A stretch of DNA of 64,000 bases from Novosphingobium sp. (GTDB lineage: Bacteria > Pseudomonadota > Alphaproteobacteria > Sphingomonadales > Sphingomonadaceae). The DNA lies in assembly GCF_030699305.1 (NCBI RefSeq), contig NZ_JAUYNB010000010.1:310001-374000 (forward strand), in the 5' to 3' direction. The position numbers and the translations under genes were made by a program. Below, piece by piece: positions 8,939-16,971 of the stretch (positions within the stretch are counted from its first letter, which is position 1; the number at the start of each line of letters is the position of its first letter). Below the pieces are notes generated by a model. The model was given only the letters and a program-made list of their open reading frames with translations, was not told the origin of the DNA and made no database searches.

Positions 8939-8987
8939 CTACCTGTTTCGCTTGACCTGCGCCCCTGCACCTTGGCAGCACGGCGCG

Positions 8988-9557
8988 GTGTCAGGATTTC
9001 TGTTTGCCTTCATTGCCCTGCTGATCACGGGGATCGGTGCGCGCGACCAGTTGCTGGTTGCGGCGCTGGCGGACCGGCGCGGGCAGCGCCCAGCTGCGCT
9101 GCTGGTCGGCATGGCCAGCGCGGGCCTGACCGCCGGGATCGCGGCGGGCGGCGCGGCGCTGGTCATTCCGATGCTGAACGGCAATGCGCGGCTGTTTCTG
9201 GCGGCGCTGGCGCTGGGGCTGGCGGGCGCGGAAATGCTGATCGCGCGGGCCAGCCCTGCTCCGAAAGAGCCGACCGATTCGCTGGGTGCGTTCGCGCTGG
9301 TCTTGTTCGCGCAGCAACTGACCGATGCGGCGCGCTTCGTGCTGTTCGGGATTGCCGTTGCGACCGGCGCTATCCTCCCTGCTGCGCTGGGCGGAGCCGC
9401 CGGGGGCGCGGGCGTAATCGCAGTGGGCTGGATTGTGCGGCGGGCGCGCTGGCGCAGCGCCAGCTGGCGGCGCTGCGGCGCGGGCTGGGCGGCGTCCTGC
9501 TGGCGGTGGCGGTGGTGCTGGCGCTGCGGGCGACCGGGCGGTTATAATCGCTCATAA
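8988..9557 (+). CDS. Small multi-helix membrane protein, probable frameshift near its end
   Basis: Hydrophobic protein with five or six likely helices. The open frame allows TTG 8952 or GTG 8988. I prefer GTG 8988 because the protein then starts straight into a helix (MSGFLFAFIALLITGIGA). Two internally similar segments (GARDQLLVAALA and QQLTDAARFVLFGIAV) sit where TMEM165/GDT1 cation transporters carry their two E-x-G-D motifs, but the acidic motif is not intact, so this is only a distant resemblance. After about 9430 the frame turns into a Trp/Arg/Cys-rich tail. The frame one base back reads GALAQRQLAALRRGLGG, then a good hydrophobic helix, and stops at 9547. A one-base deletion or sequencing error near 9430-9445 explains both. 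Confidence 0.5.
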   Translation: MSGFLFAFIALLITGIGARDQLLVAALADRRGQRPAALLVGMASAGLTAGIAAGGAALVIPMLNGNARLFLAALALGLAGAEMLIARASPAPKEPTDSLGAFALVLFAQQLTDAARFVLFGIAVATGAILPAALGGAAGGAGVIAVGWIVRRARWRSASWRRCGAGWAASCWRWRWCWRCGRPGGYNRS

Positions 9558-9612
9558 CGATCAAACTTTCCATTTTAATCGCTTTGATTGTTTTATCCGG
9601 AGGCGATATAAG
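9547..9612 (+). promoter_or_regulatory. Probable dps promoter with operator-like repeats
   Basis: An AT-rich stretch upstream of dps. TTGATT (9584-9589) and TATAAG (9607-9612), 17 bases apart, form a plausible sigma70-type promoter. Just upstream are ATCG-N7-CGAT (9547-9561) and ATCAAA-N17-TTTGAT (9560-9588). Repeated palindromic half-sites of this kind resemble an OxyR or other LysR-type operator, which would fit a stress-induced dps. The regulator assignment is inference. Confidence 0.45.
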
Positions 9613-9641
9613 CGGCCAACACTGGAGGAAAGGGCATCATC

Positions 9642-10097
9642 ATGGGAAATCACAACGCCAGGGCCGCATTGGTCGACAGCCTGAACGCGCTACTCGCGGA
9701 TTGCTTCGCGCTCTATATCAAGACCAAGAACTTCCACTGGCACGTCGGCGGCCCGCAGTTCCGTGACCTGCACCTGCTGTTCGACGAACAGGCGGCGGAG
9801 ATTTTCGCGCTGACCGACCTGATCGCCGAACGCGTCCGCAAGAACGGTGCGGCGACGCTGACCTCGATCGGTTCGATCGCGGGCAAGAGCCGGATCAAGG
9901 ATCAGGACGACGCGGACCTGTCTGCCGCCGCGATGATCGCGCAGCTGAAAGCCGACAACGAAACCCTGATCGCGGCGCTTCGCGAAACCAAGGCGGCGGC
10001 CGGTGCGGCGGGCGACAACGCGACGGATGGCGCGATTGACGACTGGACCGATCAGGCTGAACAGCGCGTGTGGTTCCTGGGGCAGTTGTTGAAGTAA
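9642..10097 (+). CDS. dps: Dps DNA-protection / ferritin-like protein
   Basis: A 151-residue Dps-family protein, preceded by GGAGGAAAG. Dps assembles into a 12-subunit shell, binds DNA and oxidises Fe(II) with hydrogen peroxide, protecting DNA from Fenton chemistry. The inter-subunit ferroxidase ligands are visible: KTKNFHWHVGGPQFRDLHLLFDE carries the two His, the Asp and the Glu in the conserved arrangement (about residues 31-53). The four-helix-bundle length is normal. The N-terminus lacks a long Lys-rich tail, so DNA binding may be weak or different. It stands alone with its own promoter region. Confidence 0.93.
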   Translation: MGNHNARAALVDSLNALLADCFALYIKTKNFHWHVGGPQFRDLHLLFDEQAAEIFALTDLIAERVRKNGAATLTSIGSIAGKSRIKDQDDADLSAAAMIAQLKADNETLIAALRETKAAAGAAGDNATDGAIDDWTDQAEQRVWFLGQLLK

Positions 10098-10116
10098 GCG
10101 CTGAACCCCCACCCAT

Positions 10117-10135
10117 CCCTCCGCACCGGGGAGGG
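10117..10135 (+). terminator. Short hairpin after dps, possible terminator
   Basis: A 6-base GC stem (CCCTCC / GGAGGG) with a 7-base loop, about 20 bases after the dps stop. No clear T-run follows, so a Rho-independent terminator is only possible. Its core CCTCCGCACCGG also occurs, inverted, in the strong hairpin after the autotransporter gene at 60378-60410, which suggests a shared genomic repeat. Confidence 0.35.
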
Positions 10136-10211
10136 GCCTTCCGGATTGATGGCAAAGAATACCATTGCAGCGCCGTTCCGGCAGCGGGCGGGCGGTGCTA
10201 ATGCGCGTTCC

Positions 10212-10832
10212 ATGGCAAATGTGACGATCATCGAGAACGCGGACGACGCCGACATTGCGGCCTGGCTGGCAGAGCGGCTGCAACAGGCGCTCGGCGTGAG
10301 CGACGGCGAAATCGCGATCACGATTCCCGGCGGCTCCACTCCGTTTCCGATTCTGGCGGCATTGGCGGACAGCGATCTCGACTGGTCGCGGATCGCGGTC
10401 TGGCCGGGGGATGACCGCATCGTGGCCGAGGATCACCCGGCCAGCAATGTCGGCCGCATCCGCGCCGCGCTGGAACCGCTGGGCGCGCGGGTCGTCGCGC
10501 TGGCCGAAGGGGCGCTGCTGCCGCATTTCGCGCTGACCTGGCTGGGGATGGGCGGGGACGGGCACATCGCCTCGCTGTTCCCGAACACCGATCCACAAGT
10601 GGACGATCCCCAAGCCTTGCGGCGGCTGGTGCCCGATCCCTTGCCGCCCGAAGCGCCGTTCGCGCGGCTCAGCCTGACGATCCCGGCGCTGCTGGACAGC
10701 GATGCCCTGCTGTTCGTGATGCGCGGGGCGGACAAGCGTGCGGTGTTTGACGGCGCGATCCGGGGCGAGCACGATTTGCCGGTTGCGCGCCTGTTGGGGG
10801 CGGCGCATCAACCGGTGACATGCTTCACCTGA
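10212..10832 (+). CDS. pgl: 6-phosphogluconolactonase
   Basis: About 206 residues from ATG 10212 (MANVTIIEN). An in-frame start at 10146 would add 22 residues that look non-conserved. Family motifs are the sugar-phosphate loop IPGGSTPFPIL (about residues 38-48), the DDRIV-DHPASNVGR region, and GMGGDGHIASLFPNT, which carries the catalytic His. The enzyme hydrolyses 6-phosphogluconolactone in the oxidative pentose phosphate or Entner-Doudoroff pathway. It is shorter than the ~230-residue norm. No zwf or edd is adjacent. Instead its end overlaps a NUDIX gene by 13 bases, suggesting co-translation. Confidence 0.85.
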   Translation: MANVTIIENADDADIAAWLAERLQQALGVSDGEIAITIPGGSTPFPILAALADSDLDWSRIAVWPGDDRIVAEDHPASNVGRIRAALEPLGARVVALAEGALLPHFALTWLGMGGDGHIASLFPNTDPQVDDPQALRRLVPDPLPPEAPFARLSLTIPALLDSDALLFVMRGADKRAVFDGAIRGEHDLPVARLLGAAHQPVTCFT

Positions 10833-11320
10833 TCCCCGCCCCCCTGCACCGTGCCGGCCTGACCCTGGCCCACGCGGTGCGGATTCGCTGGTGGCGATGG
10901 CGCAAGCCGCTCCTAATCGGTTGCCGGGTGCTGGCCTTCGACACCGACGGGCGCGTGCTGCTGATCCGCCATTCCTATGGCAGCGGGCGCTGGATGCTGC
11001 CCGGCGGCGGGGTTGACCGGGGCGAGGACGCGCTGGCAGCGGGAATCCGCGAGCTGGCCGAAGAGACCGGCTGCGCCCTGATCGACCCGATCCTGTTCGG
11101 ACAAGTCGAGGAACCGCTCCACGGCACGACCAACCGCGTCCATCTGGTCACCGGCACAGCCAGCGGCGCGGTGCAGGGGGATGGCCGCGAAGTGATCGAA
11201 GCGACGTTCTTCGCGCTCGATGCGCTGCCACCAGACCTGTCGCACCTCGTCGATCGCTATTTGGCCGACTGGGTCATAACAGCGACAGCTGCGCGTCAGG
11301 ACCGGTCGCCGGGGGCGTAG
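10820..11320 (+). CDS. NUDIX hydrolase
   Basis: A 166-residue NUDIX protein. The complete NUDIX box (GX5EX7REUXEEXGU) starts at GGGVDRGEDALAAG and runs through RELAEETGC (about residues 57-80), so metal-dependent hydrolysis of a nucleoside diphosphate-linked substrate is expected. The substrate cannot be read from the sequence. The gene overlaps the end of pgl by 13 bases, and its own 3' end overlaps the convergent dinB gene by 47 bases. Confidence 0.9.
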   Translation: MLHLIPAPLHRAGLTLAHAVRIRWWRWRKPLLIGCRVLAFDTDGRVLLIRHSYGSGRWMLPGGGVDRGEDALAAGIRELAEETGCALIDPILFGQVEEPLHGTTNRVHLVTGTASGAVQGDGREVIEATFFALDALPPDLSHLVDRYLADWVITATAARQDRSPGA

Positions 11321-12404
11321 CCTCCTCCTCGCCATCCAGATGCGACAGGATGAGGCCCATCAGCCGGATCGGCTGGGCCAGTGGCAGGACTTCATCCAGC
11401 AGGGCATGGGCGATGGCTGAAAACTCGGCGCGGCTGGCGACCGGCTGCGCGGTGGAGCGGGCGCGGGTCAGGCCGGTGAAATCGGTAAACTTCAGCTTCA
11501 GCGTGACCGTGCGGCCCTGCGCGTGGGCACGCTCGATCCGTTCCCACGTCAGCGCGATGATCCGTTCCAGCGTTTCGCGCAGGGCCGAGCCAGCGGAAAT
11601 GTCGCGCTCAAAGGTGCGTTCGGTGCCGACCGACTTGCGCGGACGGTTGGCCTTGACCCGGCGCAAGTCGATCCCGCGCGCGGCACGGTAGAGGTAATCG
11701 GCTTGACTGCCGAACTGGCGGCGCAGGAAATCGATGTCCTGCGCCGCCAGGTCCGCGCCGGTTTCGATCCCCAGCTGCGCCATCTTTTCCGCGCCGCGCG
11801 GGCCGATCCCGTGGAACCGCCGCACCGGCAGCGCGGCGACGAACCGCGCGCCGTCACCGGGGCGGATCACGCAGAGGCCATCGGGCTTGTTCTGGTCACT
11901 CGCCAGCTTGGCCAGGAACTTGTTGTAGGACACGCCTGCGCTGGCGGTCAGCCCGGTCTCGGCCCTGATCCGCGCCCGGATCAGCTGGGCGATGCGGGTG
12001 GCGCTGCCGATCCCTTTGAGGTCTTCGGTCACGTCCAGATAGGCCTCGTCCAGGCTGAGCGGCTCGACATGGGGGGTGTAGTCCAGAAAGACCTCGCGAA
12101 TCTGGCGCGATACGGCGGAATAGACATCGAACCGGGGGCGGCGGAACACCAGTTTCGGGCAGAGCCGCCGCGCGGTGACCGATGCCATCGCCGATTTCAC
12201 GCCATACCGCCGTGCCTCGTAACTTGCCGCTGCGACCACGCCGCGCGGGCCGTCGCCGCCCACGGCCACTGGCAGGCCGCGTAGCTCCGGCTCGTCGCGC
12301 TGCTCCACGCTTGCGAAAAAGGCGTCCATGTCGATGTGGATCACCTTGCGCAGGCTGGGGGCGATGTCGTCGTCCGGTTCATGATCGGGGGGCGGTTCGG
12401 CCAT
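11274..12404 (-). CDS. dinB: DNA polymerase IV (Y-family)
   Basis: A 376-residue DinB. The open frame extends far upstream, but the family alignment begins near ATG 12404, where a short acidic leader precedes RKVIHIDMDAFFASVEQRD, the catalytic motif with the first metal-binding Asp. The second acidic motif is SLDEAYLDVT (about residue 115). Thumb/HhH motifs (FHGIGPRGAEKMAQLGI) and a little-finger domain follow. It is an error-prone translesion polymerase, usually SOS-controlled. I see no convincing LexA box upstream. It lacks an obvious C-terminal clamp-binding motif beyond DAQLSLL at the very end, which resembles a beta-clamp peptide (QLSLL). Confidence 0.95.
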   Translation of the reverse strand: MAEPPPDHEPDDDIAPSLRKVIHIDMDAFFASVEQRDEPELRGLPVAVGGDGPRGVVAAASYEARRYGVKSAMASVTARRLCPKLVFRRPRFDVYSAVSRQIREVFLDYTPHVEPLSLDEAYLDVTEDLKGIGSATRIAQLIRARIRAETGLTASAGVSYNKFLAKLASDQNKPDGLCVIRPGDGARFVAALPVRRFHGIGPRGAEKMAQLGIETGADLAAQDIDFLRRQFGSQADYLYRAARGIDLRRVKANRPRKSVGTERTFERDISAGSALRETLERIIALTWERIERAHAQGRTVTLKLKFTDFTGLTRARSTAQPVASRAEFSAIAHALLDEVLPLAQPIRLMGLILSHLDGEEEATPPATGPDAQLSLL

Positions 12405-12479
12405 GCCCCACGATAGCCTGACCGGGGCGCATACGAAAAGAGTCTGGCCAGCGCTGCCGCATCGGGCCATTGGGGACAG

Positions 12480-13748
12480 ATGCCGTCCTTCGCCCCGCCA
12501 TCCGCCAACGCCCGCCTGGGTGAACGCGAATTCATAGCCATGATGGCGATGCTGATGGCGCTGCAGGCAATGTGCATCGATTCGATGCTGCCCGCGCTGG
12601 GGATCATCGCCAGCGATCTGGGGCAGACCGATCCCAACGCGCGCCAGCTGGTGGTGGGCGTGTACCTGATCTCGGCCGGGTTCGGATCGCTGATCCCCGG
12701 CGCGCTGGCCGACCGGTTCGGACGGCGGCGGGTGCTGTTCGGCAGTCTGGCGATCTATATCATCATGGGGCTGGCCTGCGCGCTGGTGACCGATTTCACG
12801 ATGCTGCTGGTGGCGCGCGCGTTGCAGGCCGTGGGCAGCGCGGGCCTGTCGGTCCTGCCCGGCGCGATCATCCGCGACCGGTTTGGCGGCGACCGGATGG
12901 CTCGGGCGATGTCGACCATCTCGGTCGTGTTCATGATCGTGCCGATGCTGGCCCCCAGCTTCGGCCAGGCGGTGCTGTGGGTGGCAAGCTGGCGCTGGAT
13001 CTTTGGCGGCATGACGCTGATGGCGGCGGTGATCTGGATCTGGGTGTTCCTGCGCCTGCCGGAAACCCTCAGGCCCGAATACCGCCAGCGGATCGAACCG
13101 CGCGTGGTCGCGGCGAACATGTGGGAATCGGCCACCAACCGCGCGGCGATCGGCTATGTGCTGGGCACGTCGGTGCTGCTGGGCGGCCTGTTCGGCTATA
13201 TCAACAGCGCGCAGCAGCTGGTCGCCGAACATTACGGCGCGGGGGAGGCATTCCCGCTGTACTTTGCAGCGATGGCCGGGGCGATGGCACTGGCCAACTT
13301 CTCCAATTCGCGGATTGTCGAACGGTTCGGGGCGCGGCGCGTGTCGCATGCGGCGCTGCTGCTCTACATCCTGGTGGGCGCCGGGCAGATCTGGCACGCG
13401 CAGAGCCAGCATGAAAGCATCTGGATCTTCGTCGGCCTGATGACCGCGAACATGTGCCTGATGGGCTTCATCGGTGCGAATTTCGGGTCGATCGCGCTCC
13501 AGCCCTTTGCCCGGATTGCCGGGGCGGCGTCTTCGCTGCAATCGTTCCTGCGGATGGTGATCGCATCGGTGCTGGGCGCGCTGGTCGGCGCAGCGTTCGA
13601 TGATTCGGCGCGGCCGCTGGCCTATGCGCTGTTCGGGTTCGGGCTGACCGCGCTGGCGCTGGTGCTGTTCAGCGAAAAGGGCCGGCTGTTCCGCCGGATC
13701 ACGCCGCCGGGCGTGGCGCGGCCGCTGCCGGACCCCGGAATGCACTGA
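12480..13748 (+). CDS. MFS multidrug transporter, Bcr/CflA type
   Basis: A 422-residue protein with twelve predicted helices. It starts at ATG 12480 after GGGGACA. The drug:H+ antiporter signature between helices 2 and 3 (GALADRFGRRRVLFGS) and the family opening MALQAMCIDSMLPALGIIA fit the Bcr/CflA branch, whose members export drugs such as bicyclomycin or metabolites. Helix 5 motif C-like residues (MIVPMLAPSFGQ) are present. The substrate is unknown. The gene diverges from dinB and its last codons lie in a 16-base tandem repeat, so its C-terminus (GMH) may be a by-product of repeat expansion. Confidence 0.88.
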   Translation: MPSFAPPSANARLGEREFIAMMAMLMALQAMCIDSMLPALGIIASDLGQTDPNARQLVVGVYLISAGFGSLIPGALADRFGRRRVLFGSLAIYIIMGLACALVTDFTMLLVARALQAVGSAGLSVLPGAIIRDRFGGDRMARAMSTISVVFMIVPMLAPSFGQAVLWVASWRWIFGGMTLMAAVIWIWVFLRLPETLRPEYRQRIEPRVVAANMWESATNRAAIGYVLGTSVLLGGLFGYINSAQQLVAEHYGAGEAFPLYFAAMAGAMALANFSNSRIVERFGARRVSHAALLLYILVGAGQIWHAQSQHESIWIFVGLMTANMCLMGFIGANFGSIALQPFARIAGAASSLQSFLRMVIASVLGALVGAAFDDSARPLAYALFGFGLTALALVLFSEKGRLFRRITPPGVARPLPDPGMH

Positions 13749-13788
13749 AAGACGCATGCACTGAAAGACGCATGCACTGAAAGGCTCA
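13741..13788. repeat. Three tandem copies of a 16-base repeat
   Basis: Unit tgcactgaaagacgca at 13741-13756 and 13757-13772 (identical), with a third diverged copy at 13773-13788. The transporter stop codon lies in copy 1, and the array fills the gap before glpD, ending 12 bases before its start. Confidence 0.9.
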
Positions 13789-13800
13789 TGAGTTGAGGAT

Positions 13801-15273
13801 ATGGGCGTGACGCAATTCGATCTGGCGGTAATTGGCGGCGGCGTGAACGGCGCCGGGATTGCCCGCGATGCCGCCGGGCGCGGCGCGAAAGTGCTGCTGC
13901 TGGAAGCGGGCGATCTGGCGCAGGGCACGTCCTCTGCCTCAACCAAGCTGATCCACGGCGGCCTGCGCTATCTGGAACATTACGAATTCGGTCTCGTGCG
14001 CGAATCCCTGACCGAGCGCGAGGCGCTGTGGGCCATCGCCCCGCATATCATCCACCCGCTGCGCTTCGTCCTGCCGCACGTGCAGGGCCTGCGCCCGCGC
14101 TGGCTGCTGCGGCTGGGATTGTTCCTGTATGACCACATCGGCGGGCGCAAGCGCCTGCCCGCAACCCGCAGCATCGACCTCAAACGCCACCCGGCGGGCG
14201 CGCCGCTGAAGGCCGAATTCGGCCCGGCGTTCGAATACAGCGACGGCTGGGTCGATGACGCGCGGCTGGTGGTGCTCAACGCGCTCGACGCGGCGGAGCG
14301 CGGGGCAGAGGTGCATACCCGCACCCCCGTCACCGCCGCGCGGCGCGAGGGTAGCGGCTGGCTGATCGACACGCCCGCAGGTCCGTTCCGCGCCGCTGCG
14401 CTGGTCAACGCGGCGGGACCGTCGGTGCTGAAAGTCGACGGGCTGATCGGCACCACGCCCGATTACGGGATGCGGCTGGTGCGCGGATCGCACATCGTGG
14501 TGCGGGCGCTGTTCGACCACCCTTACGCCTATTTCTTTCAGCTCGCGGACGGGCGGATCTTTTTCGCGATCCCCTATGAACGCGATTTCACGCTGATCGG
14601 CACGACCGACCGCGATCAGGACCCGGACGCCCCGATTCGCGCCAGTGACGAGGAAATCGCCTATCTCTGCGAGGGGGCGAGCCGCTATTTCAGCGCGGGA
14701 ATCACCCCGGCGGACGTGGTCTGGACCTATTCCGGCGTGCGCCCGCTGATCGAAGATGGTTCGGGCCGTCCGGAAGCCGCGACGCGCGGCTACCGGCTGG
14801 ACTTGTCGGATGCGGATGAAGGCGCACCGCTGCTCAGCGTCTATGGCGGCAAGATCACCACCTATCGCCATCTGGCGGAAGAAGCGGTGGACCTGCTGGC
14901 ACAGCGGCTCCCGGCGGCCAGCGGCCCTGCCTGGACCACCCGTGCGCCGCTGCCCGGCGGGGATTTTGCGATTGATGGCCTCCCGGCGCTGATGGCCGAT
15001 CTGGCCAAGCGCTATCCGTTTCTGGACGCCGCCAGCGTGGACCGGATCGCCCGTGCCTATGGCACCCGCGCCGAACGCTGGCTGGCCGGGGCGGAAGGCT
15101 GGCAGGCGCTGGGGCGCGATTTCGGCGGCGGGCTGACAGGGGCCGAAGTGGACTATCTGCGTCAGTCCGAATGGGCGGTCAGCGCCGATGATATCCTGTG
15201 GCGGCGCACCAAGCTCGGGCTGCGGCTGGATGCGGCCCAGCAGGCGGTACTGGCGGACTATCTGGGAGCCTAG
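13801..15273 (+). CDS. glpD: Glycerol-3-phosphate dehydrogenase (FAD)
   Basis: A 490-residue membrane-associated flavoprotein that oxidises glycerol-3-phosphate to dihydroxyacetone phosphate and passes electrons to quinone. The N-terminal FAD fold is clear (LAVIGGGVNGAGIARDAAGR, about residues 8-27), followed by SSASTKLIHGGLRYLE, a GlpD signature. The catalytic domain contains IPYERDFTLIGTTDRD and TYSGVRPLI, then YGGKITTYR for FAD binding. The C-terminal helical domain (about 390-490) is complete. No glpK or glpF is adjacent. TTGAGGA just upstream of ATG 13801 serves as a binding site. Confidence 0.95.
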   Translation: MGVTQFDLAVIGGGVNGAGIARDAAGRGAKVLLLEAGDLAQGTSSASTKLIHGGLRYLEHYEFGLVRESLTEREALWAIAPHIIHPLRFVLPHVQGLRPRWLLRLGLFLYDHIGGRKRLPATRSIDLKRHPAGAPLKAEFGPAFEYSDGWVDDARLVVLNALDAAERGAEVHTRTPVTAARREGSGWLIDTPAGPFRAAALVNAAGPSVLKVDGLIGTTPDYGMRLVRGSHIVVRALFDHPYAYFFQLADGRIFFAIPYERDFTLIGTTDRDQDPDAPIRASDEEIAYLCEGASRYFSAGITPADVVWTYSGVRPLIEDGSGRPEAATRGYRLDLSDADEGAPLLSVYGGKITTYRHLAEEAVDLLAQRLPAASGPAWTTRAPLPGGDFAIDGLPALMADLAKRYPFLDAASVDRIARAYGTRAERWLAGAEGWQALGRDFGGGLTGAEVDYLRQSEWAVSADDILWRRTKLGLRLDAAQQAVLADYLGA

Positions 15274-15298
15274 CTCGCCCGCAACTCAAGCCCGCCAC

Positions 15299-16819
15299 TC
15301 AAGCCCCCAGGGCCGCCCACGCCAGACCGGCGAATTCGCACAGCAAGGGCCGGGTATCGCGCGGGTCGATGATATCCTCGATCCCGAACTTTTCCGCCGT
15401 GCGGAACGGGCTGCGCACCAGGTTCAGGCGCCCGCGAATCGCTTCCAGATGCGCGGCGGGATCATCGGCGGCTTCGATCTCGCTTTTATAGGCGACCTCG
15501 ATCCCGCCTTCGATCGGCAGGCTGCCCCAGTCGCCCGATGGCCAGGCGAACCGGTACTGGAACGCCTCGGCATTGCTCATCGCGCTGCCCGCGATGCCAT
15601 AGGCGCGGCGCACGACCACGCAGGCCAGCGGCACGGTCGCCTTGTAGATCGCGTTCATCGCGTTGACGCCGTAGCGAATCGTGCCTGCGTTCTCCGCCGT
15701 GAAGCCGATCATGAAGCCGGGGTTGTCGACCAGGTGGACCACCGGCAGGCGGAACTGGTCGGCCAGCTTGATAAACCGTTCGACCTTTTCGCTGGTCCGC
15801 GCGTCCCACGATCCGCCCAGATAGCTCGGATCGCTGGCGACCACGGCCACCGGCCAGCCATCCAGCCGGGCAAACGCGGTGATCGCGGCGCGGCCCCACA
15901 TCCGGCCCATTTCGAACACGCTGCCGGTATCGCACACCGCCTCCAGCACGCGGCGCATCGAATAGACCTGTTTTGCCTCACGCGGGACGATACCCAGCAG
16001 CGATTCGTCGCGGCGGTCGACCGGATCGGCGGACGCGGTGCGCGCGGCCAGCTGGCCGACGTGGGACGGCAGATAGGACAGGAACTGGCGCGCGCGGGCA
16101 AAGGCTTCGTACTCGTCGGCTACTTCCTCATCCACCACGCCGTTGCGGGTGTGGATCGCGCTGCCGCCCAGCGATTCCTTGCTGCTCGCCTCGCCGATTG
16201 CCTCGACCACGGCGGGACCGGCGGCGAACAGCTGGGACAGTCCCTTGACCATGATCGAATAATGGCTGGCCACGACTCGCGCCGCGCCCAGCCCCGCCGT
16301 CGGCCCCAGCGCCAGCGCGACGACCGGCACGGTCTCCAGGTTCTTCACGATCTCGCCCCAGCCGGGGGTGGCGGGCACATAGGTCGCGCCGATCTCTTCC
16401 AGCGTCTTGACCGATCCGCCCCCGCCGGTGCCGTCGATCATCCGAATCAGCGGGATCTTCAGGGTGTGGGCCATCTGTTCGCACTGCACGAACTTGCGGT
16501 GGATTGCCGCGTCTGCTGCCCCGCCGCGCACCGTGAAATCATCGGCAGAGGCCACCACCGCGCGCCCTGCGATGTTCGCGCGGCCGAAGATCACGTTGCT
16601 GGGCGACAGGTCCAGCAGCTCGCCGTCCGGTCCGTAATGCCCTTTGCCCGCGATCTTGCCGATTTCTCGGAAGGAACCCGCATCGACCAGCCCGGCGATC
16701 CGCGCCCGCGCGTCGAGCTTGCCGCGGGCGTGCTGGCGGGCGACCTTTTCGGCCCCGCCCATCTGCTCGGCCAGCGTTTCGCGGCGGCGCAGTTCTTCGA
16801 TTTCCGATGCCCAGGTCAT
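15299..16819 (-). CDS. Acyl-CoA carboxylase, carboxyltransferase subunit
   Basis: About 506 residues from ATG 16819 (MTWASEIEELRRRE). An upstream in-frame start would add 30 unrelated residues. Two crotonase-like carboxyltransferase domains are visible: N-terminal (about 30-250, with the oxyanion region GTGGGGSVKTLEEIG) and C-terminal (about 260-500, with VDNPGFMIG and RRAYGIAGSAM). Such subunits transfer CO2 from biotin to propionyl-, acetyl- or methylcrotonyl-CoA. Sequence alone does not give the acyl chain. The biotin carboxylase subunit is not next to it, so the partner must be elsewhere. It is divergent from the cytochrome c gene. Confidence 0.85.
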   Translation of the reverse strand: MTWASEIEELRRRETLAEQMGGAEKVARQHARGKLDARARIAGLVDAGSFREIGKIAGKGHYGPDGELLDLSPSNVIFGRANIAGRAVVASADDFTVRGGAADAAIHRKFVQCEQMAHTLKIPLIRMIDGTGGGGSVKTLEEIGATYVPATPGWGEIVKNLETVPVVALALGPTAGLGAARVVASHYSIMVKGLSQLFAAGPAVVEAIGEASSKESLGGSAIHTRNGVVDEEVADEYEAFARARQFLSYLPSHVGQLAARTASADPVDRRDESLLGIVPREAKQVYSMRRVLEAVCDTGSVFEMGRMWGRAAITAFARLDGWPVAVVASDPSYLGGSWDARTSEKVERFIKLADQFRLPVVHLVDNPGFMIGFTAENAGTIRYGVNAMNAIYKATVPLACVVVRRAYGIAGSAMSNAEAFQYRFAWPSGDWGSLPIEGGIEVAYKSEIEAADDPAAHLEAIRGRLNLVRSPFRTAEKFGIEDIIDPRDTRPLLCEFAGLAWAALGA

Positions 16820-16971
16820 GCGGTGATGGTCTGGCTGGCGGGGTTGGATCGTGAAAACATGGGGGCAATGGCTAAGCTGCAAACGGGCAGGCCGCAATGG
16901 CTCTTGCACTTGTCCGGCCTCGCTACTAGAGCGACGCGCAATTGCAGGGCTTTACCCACGGGGCACGTTCC

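Noticed and set aside
12405..13946. N-terminal extension of dinB to 890 codons
   Set aside because: The extension lies antisense to the MFS transporter and has no DinB homology.
15299..16819. Carboxylase subunit as part of the C5-dicarboxylate pathway
   Set aside because: It is 27 kb away in another transcription unit; propionyl-CoA metabolism is a possible but unproven link.
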